Assembly (NCBI GenBank): GCA_003551265.1
Contig: PUMG01000040.1
Span: 1-11,600, forward strand
Length of the DNA: 11,600 nt
From: Halovenus sp.
GTDB taxonomy: Archaea > Halobacteriota > Halobacteria > Halobacteriales > Haloarculaceae
Reading direction: 5' to 3'
A program made the translations under genes and the position numbers. The notes under the pieces are model-generated. The model did not search any database and was not told the DNA's origin. It saw only the letters and a program-made list of their open reading frames with translations. This document shows, in pieces, positions 1 to 5,947 of this stretch. Each line of letters opens with the position of its first letter. Position 1 is the first letter of the stretch.

Positions 1-231
1 CTCCTCTATGGAATCAGTGTCCTGGCATTCATCGACAACTACCTGCGCGCAATCCTCGTGGATATCGACGCTGGTCTGCACCCGGCAGTCGTACTTGTCG
101 GCGTCATCGGCGGCATCTACCTGCTCGGTATCATCGGTCTCTTCCTCGGACCGATACTCCTCGCTGTGTTCAAAGCGAGCGTCAACGTCTTCAGTCGAAC
201 GTACGACGGCGAGCGAGCCCACTCTGAGTAA
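1..231 (+). CDS. AI-2E/PerM-family membrane transporter, C-terminal fragment
   Basis: This is a 76-residue C-terminal piece, read from the first base of the window to a TAA at 229-231; the start lies upstream of the window. It contains the FIDNYLR motif, then a GLHPAVVLVGVIGG segment, then a hydrophobic helix ending in GLFLGPILLAV. That order is characteristic of the last transmembrane part of the AI-2E transporter-like (UPF0118/PerM) family. These are polytopic inner-membrane proteins of about 350 residues; members have been linked to autoinducer-2 export or to ion/proton antiport, and the archaeal substrate is unknown. The tail after the last helix is short and hydrophilic (RTYDGERAHSE) and probably cytosolic. 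The 180 bases between this stop and the convergent methyltransferase hold no gene or clear terminator that I can see. Confidence 0.85.
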   Translation, partial: LLYGISVLAFIDNYLRAILVDIDAGLHPAVVLVGVIGGIYLLGIIGLFLGPILLAVFKASVNVFSRTYDGERAHSE

Positions 232-411
232 CCCTCCTTTGAGCTGGTCGCCAACCAGCACATCCGCCCAGACGTGATTTGATCAAGCCCCGCCGTCGCA
301 AACCAGCAGTATCGCGGTCTGTACTCATCGATTCGGCTCCGAGAGGTGTAACGGAGTCACGTCCGGGTGGACAAAGAGATTGCCGAACGCGAGCACCCCG
401 TCCCAGAGCAG

Positions 412-1107
412 TCACAGGTCACCGGTCTGTTTCAGCGACACCTTCGCGAGGACTATCTCGACTGCGAGACCGGCCATCTGTTCGTCTCTGCTGTCGACGA
501 TATCGAACCCCTCGTTTCGGAGTGTCCGGCGAACGAATATCGGTCGACAGTCGACGTACTTCGGTACTGCGGTATGAATTCGTTCGTACAGGCTCGTGAG
601 GAGACCGGCGTCTCGCTTCGAAAGTGCAACCACACAGAGAGAGCCGTCCTCTCGCAACACCCGCCTGCACTCCGTGAGTACGACCGGGATATCAGGGGTG
701 TCGAACAGCTCCAGAGTGAAACTCATGAAGATGCTGTCGAGTGAGTCGTTTCGAAAGGGGAGAGACAGCGCGTCGCCAGAGACGACCTCGACTTGCTCGG
801 CTACCGACGCTCCGGCGACGTTTTGCTGTGCGATTCGACACATCTCGTCGGCGATGTCCAGTCCGATGACGTGTCCCTCTTCCCCGACGAGCCGAGCGAT
901 TCGAACGAGCGCGTTACCGGTTCCACAGCCGATGTCGAGGACGCGCTCCCCCTCTTCAGGGTCGAGTAGCTCGACCCCTGTTGCTCTGTGCGCTCGCTCA
1001 AACGGGTCCGCGACCCAGTCGTACCACGGACTAAGCGTGTTGTACCACTGTTTTGCCTCCGTTCTGGACCGGGTGACGCGCGTGATGTGTTCGTCTGTCT
1101 CGGACAT
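412..1107 (-). CDS. Class I SAM-dependent methyltransferase (UbiE/COQ5-like)
   Basis: This 231-residue protein has a Rossmann-type methyltransferase fold. Residues 18-36 form the substrate-cap helix typical of UbiE-like enzymes (KQWYNTLSPWYDWV). Motif I, VLDIGCGTG, at 56-64 binds S-adenosylmethionine. The acidic residue ending strand 2 is D84 in GLDIADEM. GDALSLPF at 111-118 contacts the adenine, and VLREDGSL at 150-157 is the usual post-motif segment. The length matches the family, so the enzyme looks intact. The substrate cannot be named: haloarchaeal members are annotated as menaquinone/ubiquinone methyltransferases or simply as type 11 methyltransferases. The gene starts 21 bases after the stop of the histidine kinase on the same strand, with no TATA box between them, so it is probably co-transcribed with the kinase. 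The ATG at 1107 gives a short N-terminus ahead of the conserved cap helix. Confidence 0.88.
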   Translation of the reverse strand: MSETDEHITRVTRSRTEAKQWYNTLSPWYDWVADPFERAHRATGVELLDPEEGERVLDIGCGTGNALVRIARLVGEEGHVIGLDIADEMCRIAQQNVAGASVAEQVEVVSGDALSLPFRNDSLDSIFMSFTLELFDTPDIPVVLTECRRVLREDGSLCVVALSKRDAGLLTSLYERIHTAVPKYVDCRPIFVRRTLRNEGFDIVDSRDEQMAGLAVEIVLAKVSLKQTGDL

Positions 1108-1128
1108 CTGTCGGTGGTCGTCGTTTGG

Positions 1129-3033
1129 TCACTCGGCGAGGGGTAGTTCGACGACGAATACCGCTCCTGCTGGACTTCCGGACGCTGAGCTTTCGTCCGC
1201 TCCGGATGCTGGTGCTCTGTCTTCGACCCACACGTCACCGCCGTATCTGTCGACCAGCGACTGAACCAGATACAGTCCAAGTCCTGTGCCATCGCTACCG
1301 AATCCTCTCTCTCCTTTCCCGAATATGTCCGCTTTCATCTCGTCCGGAACTCCGGGACCGTTGTCTGCGACTCGAACGAGGACGTGGTCCTCCATCTCTT
1401 CCGTCGAGATCGTCACCTCTGGAACCTCTTTGTCGTTGTGCTGGATGGCGTTTTTGAGCAGGTTCCGGAACACGGAGCCGACCATATCGTCTCCGACGAC
1501 CTGTCCTCTCGGAAGTCTCCCTTCGACCGTCACGACTGCTCCGGAATACGTTGATTTCACGGCTTCGACCTGCTGTTCGAGACTCATCGCAAGTGAGACC
1601 TCTCCGAGTTCTTCATCTGGCTGGACCATCACCTCTGCCAGTTCCCGCGCCGTCCGGGTCAGCTCAACGGCACTCTCGGTGCTTTCGAGAAGCGTCGAAA
1701 GATACGTTTCACCAGCTTCGTCAACGTAGTCTGCGAGCAACTCGGCGTAGAGCATGACCAACTGGAGGTCGTTACGGATGTCGTGACGGACAACCTGGTT
1801 CAGAATCTCGAGGTCGTCGCGTTGTTCTTCCAGTTGCTGCTCGTACTCTCTCAACTGAGTGATATCGACGAGATAGCCGAGCCGATGTCGTATCTCTCCC
1901 TCATCGTTGCGGACGACGTTGGTGTGGTCCATCACCCACCTGACTGTCCCATCGCGTGCGATAATCCGGTACGGTTCGTGGCTGAACCGGTCACAGTCGC
2001 GATGTTCGTGAGCCTCTCGTTTGACTCGCTCGAGGTCGTCCTCGTGAATCATCTCAGCGTACGTCACCACACCCGAGAGGAGTTGCTCGGACGTGTATCC
2101 GAACACGTCCTCGACGTTCTCGGAGACGTATTCGACTGGCCAGCCCTCCACGTCTTCCCACTGGAACACGACGACAGGCCCATCTGCGAACGTATCGCGC
2201 TCGTTCTGGAGCGCTTGTTCGGCCCGCTTGCGCTCGGTGACATCAGAGCTGTTGATGAGGACGCCTTCGATTGCGGGATTGTCGAGTTCCACACTTGCCC
2301 GGAGTTCTATCCATCGCCACTCCCCCTCAACGTTCCGGAACCGTAGTTCGTGTCTGTGTCGTTCGTCCGGTTCGTCTTCGATTCCCTGTGTGAACACCGC
2401 TGTTGCTTCGTCGAGGTCTTCTGGGTGCACGTACTCGAATGCGTTCTCTCCGATGAGGTCCTCTGGGTCATATCCGAGAACGTTTTGAATAGCGGGACTC
2501 CCGTACGTGATCGTCCCGTCAGGTTCGACGACACTCATCGCGTCGCTCGAAGACTCGACAAACCGCTTGTACCGCTCGAGTTCTCTCTCCCAGTCTTTCC
2601 GGTCGGTAACGTCACGAGAGACTCCGACCAGTGTCGTCACCTCGTTGTCTTCGAGAACCGGCGTCAGCTTTGTGTGCCACCTGGTGGATTGTGTCGGATA
2701 ATCGAGTGTTTCTTCGTACTCGATGACCTCTCTCTGCTCGACACACGTACGGTACTGCGACGAAACTTCAGTCCCCGTCCGGCCTCCGAACAGCTCTTGC
2801 GGAGTCTTGTCAGTGAACTCGTTCCTCGACAGCCCGGTGAGCGTCTTGTATGCAGCGTTGCTCCACTGGAAACGGAATCTAACCGTGCCTTCATCGTTGT
2901 GGACGTCGACGAGAAAGACCGCGTCCTCGACGGCATCGAGCACCGCTTCGAGCACTGAACCTTGTTGACCGTTTCCAGACCAAAAAGAGTGATGACCGTT
3001 TTCGCGGTCACTCTTGTCCCCCCGTTCGCTCAT
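1129..3033 (-). CDS. Triple-PAS sensor histidine kinase
   Basis: This is a 634-residue soluble two-component sensor kinase; no transmembrane helix is visible, so it should sense a cytosolic signal. Domains in order: PAS 1 at about 26-145, ending in the SRDVTDRK signature; PAS 2 at about 153-272, with FEYVHPEDL and SSDVTERKRAE; PAS 3 (PAS_3 fold) at about 280-395, with FGYTSEQLL and IHEDDLERV; a short coiled coil (EYEQQLEEQRDDLEIL, 396-411); then a HisKA helix with phospho-acceptor H417 in VVRHDIRND. The HATPase domain has its N box in FRNLLKNAIQHN (522-533), G1 in DNGPGVP (557-563) and G2 in GTGLGLY (582-588). All catalytic motifs look intact. There is no adjacent receiver-domain gene, so it is an orphan kinase. 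A methyltransferase gene follows 21 bases later. A TATA-like box at 3058-3066 sits about 29 bases before the ATG, suggesting a leaderless transcript. Confidence 0.95.
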   Translation of the reverse strand: MSERGDKSDRENGHHSFWSGNGQQGSVLEAVLDAVEDAVFLVDVHNDEGTVRFRFQWSNAAYKTLTGLSRNEFTDKTPQELFGGRTGTEVSSQYRTCVEQREVIEYEETLDYPTQSTRWHTKLTPVLEDNEVTTLVGVSRDVTDRKDWERELERYKRFVESSSDAMSVVEPDGTITYGSPAIQNVLGYDPEDLIGENAFEYVHPEDLDEATAVFTQGIEDEPDERHRHELRFRNVEGEWRWIELRASVELDNPAIEGVLINSSDVTERKRAEQALQNERDTFADGPVVVFQWEDVEGWPVEYVSENVEDVFGYTSEQLLSGVVTYAEMIHEDDLERVKREAHEHRDCDRFSHEPYRIIARDGTVRWVMDHTNVVRNDEGEIRHRLGYLVDITQLREYEQQLEEQRDDLEILNQVVRHDIRNDLQLVMLYAELLADYVDEAGETYLSTLLESTESAVELTRTARELAEVMVQPDEELGEVSLAMSLEQQVEAVKSTYSGAVVTVEGRLPRGQVVGDDMVGSVFRNLLKNAIQHNDKEVPEVTISTEEMEDHVLVRVADNGPGVPDEMKADIFGKGERGFGSDGTGLGLYLVQSLVDRYGGDVWVEDRAPASGADESSASGSPAGAVFVVELPLAE

Positions 3034-3057
3034 GGTATGTGCTTGTTATCACTCCAT

Positions 3058-3066
3058 GATATAAGG
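3058..3066 (-). promoter_or_regulatory. TATA-like box for the histidine kinase gene
   Basis: On the minus strand this reads CCTTATATC. Its centre lies about 29 bases upstream of the kinase ATG at 3033. That spacing puts the transcription start within a few bases of the start codon, as expected for a leaderless haloarchaeal mRNA. It is back to back with the plus-strand promoter at 3102-3110. Confidence 0.55.
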
Positions 3067-3101
3067 TAGTGTTTCTGGTTCACACGAACGCAGTCCGTCA
3101 G

Positions 3102-3110
3102 TATATTTAA
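3102..3110 (+). promoter_or_regulatory. TATA-like box for the KaiC-like gene
   Basis: TATATTTAA on the plus strand is a near-ideal archaeal TATA box, centred about 31 bases before the ATG at 3137. The expected start of transcription lies about 3131-3137, so the message is probably leaderless or nearly so. It shares a 103-bp divergent intergenic region with the histidine kinase promoter. Confidence 0.65.
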
Positions 3111-3136
3111 GCCAGTTCCGCTCGGCCGTACTGCAT

Positions 3137-3721
3137 ATGGAGTACTCGCTGACAGTAGAGACCACACCAGAGACGGTTCCGGCAGGAACCAGCCTCCTGC
3201 TCGTCCATCCGAGTACAGGCGAAACTGACCGTATCGACACACAGTTTCTCAAGACTGACACCGACTACCTGCTGGTTGTCTCGACCCGGACCACCGCCCG
3301 CGAGGTAGAACAGAAACTCGAACACTACGCAGTCGACGCATCGAAAGCGACGATTCTGGATACACTGTCTGTCGACCGGGGGTACACCCGTCGACAGAAC
3401 GACCACATCCGCTACGTGACAGCACCCGAGGACCTCGACAGCATCGTCGAGGAAACCCGAAAGTTCCTCGAATCGAACGACGGGAAGTTGCGCGTCAGTG
3501 TCGATTCTATCACTGAGATGATATATTACGCTGACGAAGAGCGCACCCGCGAAGCAGTCGAAGCACTCCTCGAATTGCTCGAAACACACGATGCGGTCGG
3601 TCTGTTTCACCTTGCACGCGGTGTCCACGACGAGGCAGTCCTCGACGAGTATCGGATGCTGTTCGATGGTGTCATCGAACTTGAAGAAGATGGTGAAGTA
3701 ACCTCCACGTTCAAAGAGTGA
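3137..3721 (+). CDS. KaiC/RAD55-like protein with degenerate P-loop
   Basis: This 194-residue protein has the layout of the RecA-superfamily KaiC/RAD55-like core found in many copies in haloarchaea. Residues 17-38 resemble the start of such proteins (GTSLLLVHPSTGET then DTQFL). However, where a Walker A loop should read GxxGxGKT this one reads HPSTGETD, with no Lys, so ATP binding in the usual manner is unlikely. The Walker B region is recognisable as RVSVDSITEM (119-128), and helix REVEQKLEHYAVD at 55-67 fits the fold. The C-terminus is acidic. It is probably a non-catalytic regulatory or scaffold protein; its partner is unknown. It is divergent from the histidine kinase, which may hint at a shared signalling role (inference). 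It could instead be a purely haloarchaeal family with a chance resemblance, but the position of the VDSIT strand argues for homology. Confidence 0.75.
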   Translation: MEYSLTVETTPETVPAGTSLLLVHPSTGETDRIDTQFLKTDTDYLLVVSTRTTAREVEQKLEHYAVDASKATILDTLSVDRGYTRRQNDHIRYVTAPEDLDSIVEETRKFLESNDGKLRVSVDSITEMIYYADEERTREAVEALLELLETHDAVGLFHLARGVHDEAVLDEYRMLFDGVIELEEDGEVTSTFKE

Positions 3722-3774
3722 GTGTCGATTCCGAGAGAGCTCACCAGTCACACGAGAGGCGCGAGCGTATCACC

Positions 3775-3784
3775 AATAATTAAG
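3775..3784 (+). promoter_or_regulatory. TATA-like box for the 52-residue CxxC protein
   Basis: AATAATTAAG is the only AT-rich patch in the 90 bases between the two plus-strand genes. It is centred about 32 bases before the ATG at 3812. A GGAG at 3801-3804, seven bases before the ATG, could act as a Shine-Dalgarno site if the transcript has a short leader. Together they support the ATG at 3812 over the upstream in-frame ATGs. Confidence 0.5.
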
Positions 3785-3811
3785 ATGGCTGAGTTACGTA
3801 GGAGTACACGT

Positions 3812-3970
3812 ATGCCGGAATGTCAGAACTGCGGTGCCTTCGTAACGGCGGACTACGCACGTGTGTTCACACCGAACGGCGTGGATCACCCGCGGGTGTG
3901 TCCACAGTGTGAAGACAAGATACGGGATGGGGCAGACGTCAGACAGGCGCGCTCTACTCGACGAGGATAG
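3812..3970 (+). CDS. Small double-CxxC zinc-binding protein (52 residues)
   Basis: The protein begins MPECQNCGAF and has two CxxC knuckles, C4-x2-C7 and C30-x2-C33, separated by 22 residues; four Cys at this spacing suit one structural zinc. Between them is the stretch YARVFTPNGVDHPRVCP, where the amide-rich turn and His before the second knuckle resemble zinc-ribbon proteins. The C-terminus is basic (VRQARSTRRG), unusual in an otherwise acidic proteome and compatible with nucleic-acid contact. Very similar mini-proteins are common in haloarchaea but their role is not known to me. The frame is open further upstream, but promoter and GGAG placement favour this start. The gene ends 27 bases before the stop of the convergent phosphohexomutase gene. 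Confidence 0.75.
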   Translation: MPECQNCGAFVTADYARVFTPNGVDHPRVCPQCEDKIRDGADVRQARSTRRG

Positions 3971-3975
3971 CTTCA

Positions 3976-3980
3976 AAAAC
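3976..3980 (-). terminator. Possible T-run terminator after the phosphohexomutase gene
   Basis: Downstream of the phosphohexomutase stop (3998-4000), the minus strand reads CAGTTTTTGAAG. The run of five T is the only candidate for archaeal oligo-T termination in this 27-bp convergent gap. No stable hairpin precedes it, so the call is weak. Confidence 0.3.
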
Positions 3981-3997
3981 TGTTTCCAGGGAGTTGC

Positions 3998-5332
3998 TCA
4001 CATTTTACTGCGGTTTTGCCGTGTCTCGTCAATCGCATCCGAGAGAAGTTTGCGCGCTTCTTCGAGGACTTCCTCGGCTCGCTCGTCCGTGCGGGCTTCG
4101 GCTGTGAGACGGACCAGCGGCTGGGTTCCGCTTGCCCGGAGTAAAAACCACGCATCGCCGAGGTCGACACGGACGCCGTCAATGGTCAACACCGAGTCGT
4201 GTCGGTCCTCTACACATGCAACGACCTTCTCCATGACCGCTCGTTTGTCGTGTACCTCCACGTTTGTCCGTCGAATCGGATACGTGTCTATCTCGGCAAC
4301 ACGCAAGGAGAGCGGACGAGTCGCTGCGAGCGAGACGAGTTTACACGCCGCCAGCGGTCCATCGGGACAGAGCGTTTCGCTGGACCATATCCACGCGCCA
4401 CTCGGCTCCCCTCCAAACGAGACGTCCGGTTCGGTCACTCGTTCGGCAACGTAAACGTCACCAACTGGTGTTCTGGTTGTTTCGATACCTGCCTCACGTA
4501 AGTGGTCTTCAACAGCGAGACTCGTGTCGACCGGAACAGCGACTCGCTCACCTGCACTCGCCGCCTCGCGCGCGAGAACAGCGAGGAGGACGTCCCCAGA
4601 GAGGAACTCTCCATCATCGGCCACTGCGCGCATCCGGTCTGCATCACCGTCGTGTGCAATGCCGAGGTCCGCGTCACTGTGTTTCACGAGCGCACTGAGT
4701 GAGGCGCAGTTTTCGGCCGTCGGTTCGCTTGGTCGTCCGGGAAACGAGCCATCAGGCTGGGCGTTCAGCGTCTCGACCTGACAGCCGAGCGATTCGAGTG
4801 CGTCGACGGTGACGCCACCCGTCCCGTTTCCGACATCGACGACCACTGACAGCGACTCTTCGAGGTCGACTGCGTCGACCAGTTGTTGACAGTGAGTCTG
4901 TGCGTAGTTTCGCGCTGTGTAGCTTCCGATGTCGCTCCATTCGACCAGCATCGACTGTTCTGTCCGGATGCGCTGTTCGATTTTTCCGCGCAACCCGGTA
5001 TCGAACGCCTGACCAGTCGGTTGCCAGAGCTTCAGTCCGTTGTCTTCTGGCGGGTTGTGGGAGGCGGTCACCGCGACACCAGCGTTTGCACCCTCCCAGC
5101 CAACAGCGCGAGCGATGGTCGGCGTCGCTGCCACACCGAGGTCGACGACGTCGACGCCAGACTCGCGCAGCCCTGCTGTGAGCGCCTGGACGAGGTAGGT
5201 TCCACTCTCCCGGACGTCGCGGCCGACCACGACCCGGTCACAGTCGACGCCGAGTGCTCGGCCGACCGACAGCGCGAGAGATGCCGTCACCTCCTCCCCA
5301 ACTGGACCGCGGATACCACTGGTTCCGAACAT
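3998..5332 (-). CDS. Phosphohexomutase (phosphoglucosamine mutase / phosphomannomutase family)
   Basis: This 444-residue enzyme of the alpha-D-phosphohexomutase superfamily moves phosphate between C1 and C6 of a hexose or hexosamine phosphate, feeding nucleotide-sugar synthesis (for example UDP-GlcNAc or GDP-mannose for S-layer glycans). All four family signatures are present. The N-terminus MFGTSGIRG is typical. The phosphoserine loop TASHNPP (89-95) has active-site S91. The metal loop DGDADR is at 228-233, the sugar-binding loop GGEPSG at 307-312, and the phosphate-binding RASGTQP at 399-405. The length fits. GlmM, PMM and PGM activities cannot be separated by sight, so no symbol is given. 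A TATA-like box at 5358-5366, about 29 bases before the ATG, indicates a leaderless transcript. It is convergent with the small CxxC gene and divergent from the 139-residue gene. Confidence 0.93.
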   Translation of the reverse strand: MFGTSGIRGPVGEEVTASLALSVGRALGVDCDRVVVGRDVRESGTYLVQALTAGLRESGVDVVDLGVAATPTIARAVGWEGANAGVAVTASHNPPEDNGLKLWQPTGQAFDTGLRGKIEQRIRTEQSMLVEWSDIGSYTARNYAQTHCQQLVDAVDLEESLSVVVDVGNGTGGVTVDALESLGCQVETLNAQPDGSFPGRPSEPTAENCASLSALVKHSDADLGIAHDGDADRMRAVADDGEFLSGDVLLAVLAREAASAGERVAVPVDTSLAVEDHLREAGIETTRTPVGDVYVAERVTEPDVSFGGEPSGAWIWSSETLCPDGPLAACKLVSLAATRPLSLRVAEIDTYPIRRTNVEVHDKRAVMEKVVACVEDRHDSVLTIDGVRVDLGDAWFLLRASGTQPLVRLTAEARTDERAEEVLEEARKLLSDAIDETRQNRSKM

Positions 5333-5357
5333 ACTGCTGTTTCTCCGCCCACCCTCT

Positions 5358-5366
5358 TTTGTATGA
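5358..5366 (-). promoter_or_regulatory. TATA-like box for the phosphohexomutase gene
   Basis: The minus strand reads CATACAAAA here, centred about 29-30 bases before the ATG at 5332. The next bases toward the gene are GC-rich. This is consistent with a leaderless start. Confidence 0.45.
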
Positions 5367-5421
5367 CGTCTCTACTACAGCACCGAAACTGTTTGGCCAA
5401 CCCCGCTCCTACGAGACGCCA

Positions 5422-5841
5422 ATGCCCGAGTTCAACCTGCATCTCGAAATCGACTCGGACGACCTCGACGCTTCCGCACTCGAACAGTTGCTCGATGCGT
5501 ACGTCGAGGCGTTCGACTCCGTCGAGTTCGTCGACAGCGAGGGTGTGACCGTTTCGAACGATAGCACGCTCGAAGCCACGCTCGCAATCGACGGTGTCGA
5601 CGACTACGCAGAGATATATCGGTCGTTCAGAGACAGCGACGACCCCTTCAACATTGGCACGTGGGGACCCACAGCCGAACGATTTCCAGTCCCGGTCCAG
5701 CACTACGCCCTCCAGCAGATTTCGGCACCCGACAGCTACGAGTACTACGCACTCGACGACCGGGTGACACTGGTCATTTGCGACCAGTACCACCAGGTCG
5801 AACAGCTTCGAATGGAGGTTCCACCGCCCGCGCTCGGGTGA
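5422..5841 (+). CDS. Uncharacterised acidic protein (139 residues)
   Basis: I do not recognise this family. The protein is soluble and strongly acidic, with no signal peptide, membrane segment or Cys motif (a single Cys at 120). It alternates predicted strands and helices: a strand at 3-10 (EFNLHLEI), an acidic loop, a helix at 18-32 (SALEQLLDAYVEAFD), strands around 33-45 and 50-57, a helix at 61-70 (DYAEIYRSFR), then DPFNIGTWGP and a C-terminal strand pair (YEYYALDDRVTLVIC). This suggests a small alpha/beta domain. The ATG at 5422 is preferred because the upstream in-frame codons overlap the divergent promoter and the start of the phosphohexomutase gene. I see no convincing TATA box at the usual distance. 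Coding is supported by acidic composition and typical haloarchaeal codon use. Confidence 0.7.
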   Translation: MPEFNLHLEIDSDDLDASALEQLLDAYVEAFDSVEFVDSEGVTVSNDSTLEATLAIDGVDDYAEIYRSFRDSDDPFNIGTWGPTAERFPVPVQHYALQQISAPDSYEYYALDDRVTLVICDQYHQVEQLRMEVPPPALG

Positions 5842-5891
5842 AACTACAGAATTTCTCGTACGTCATCATTGATTTCGCCCTGCTCGTCGCA

Positions 5892-5925
5892 GCGAGAATC
5901 TCTGTACAGGTGCGAGAATCCCTGT
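5892..5925. repeat. Two 14-bp direct repeats, 20 bp apart, in a convergent intergenic gap
   Basis: GCGAGAATCTCTGT (5892-5905) recurs as GCGAGAATCCCTGT (5912-5925), 13 of 14 bases identical, with a start-to-start distance of exactly 20 bp, close to two helical turns. The spacer region holds CTGTACAG (5902-5909), a perfect palindrome. ACAGG (5906-5910) can pair with CCTGT (5921-5925) to make a short hairpin. An AT-rich stretch ATTAATTAAC (5931-5940) and a T run (5945-5949) follow. The gap lies between two convergent genes, so this may be a terminator region for the plus-strand gene, or a protein-binding site; function is unknown. Confidence 0.5.
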
Positions 5926-5947
5926 CTGCGATTAATTAACATAGTTT

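Noticed and set aside
232..411. Short frames between the AI-2E-type gene and the methyltransferase.
   Set aside because: Arg-rich products unlike haloarchaeal proteins, no promoter or ribosome-binding site; I regard this 180-bp gap as empty.
1783..2346. Long plus-strand open frame opposite the histidine kinase (also 2350-2958).
   Set aside because: Antisense shadows caused by biased codon use in the kinase, whose PAS, H-box and G-box motifs are unambiguous.
3107..3751. Minus-strand open frame opposite the KaiC-like gene, Cys- and Phe-rich.
   Set aside because: Composition is unlike haloarchaeal proteins, and the plus-strand frame has a good TATA box and acidic product.
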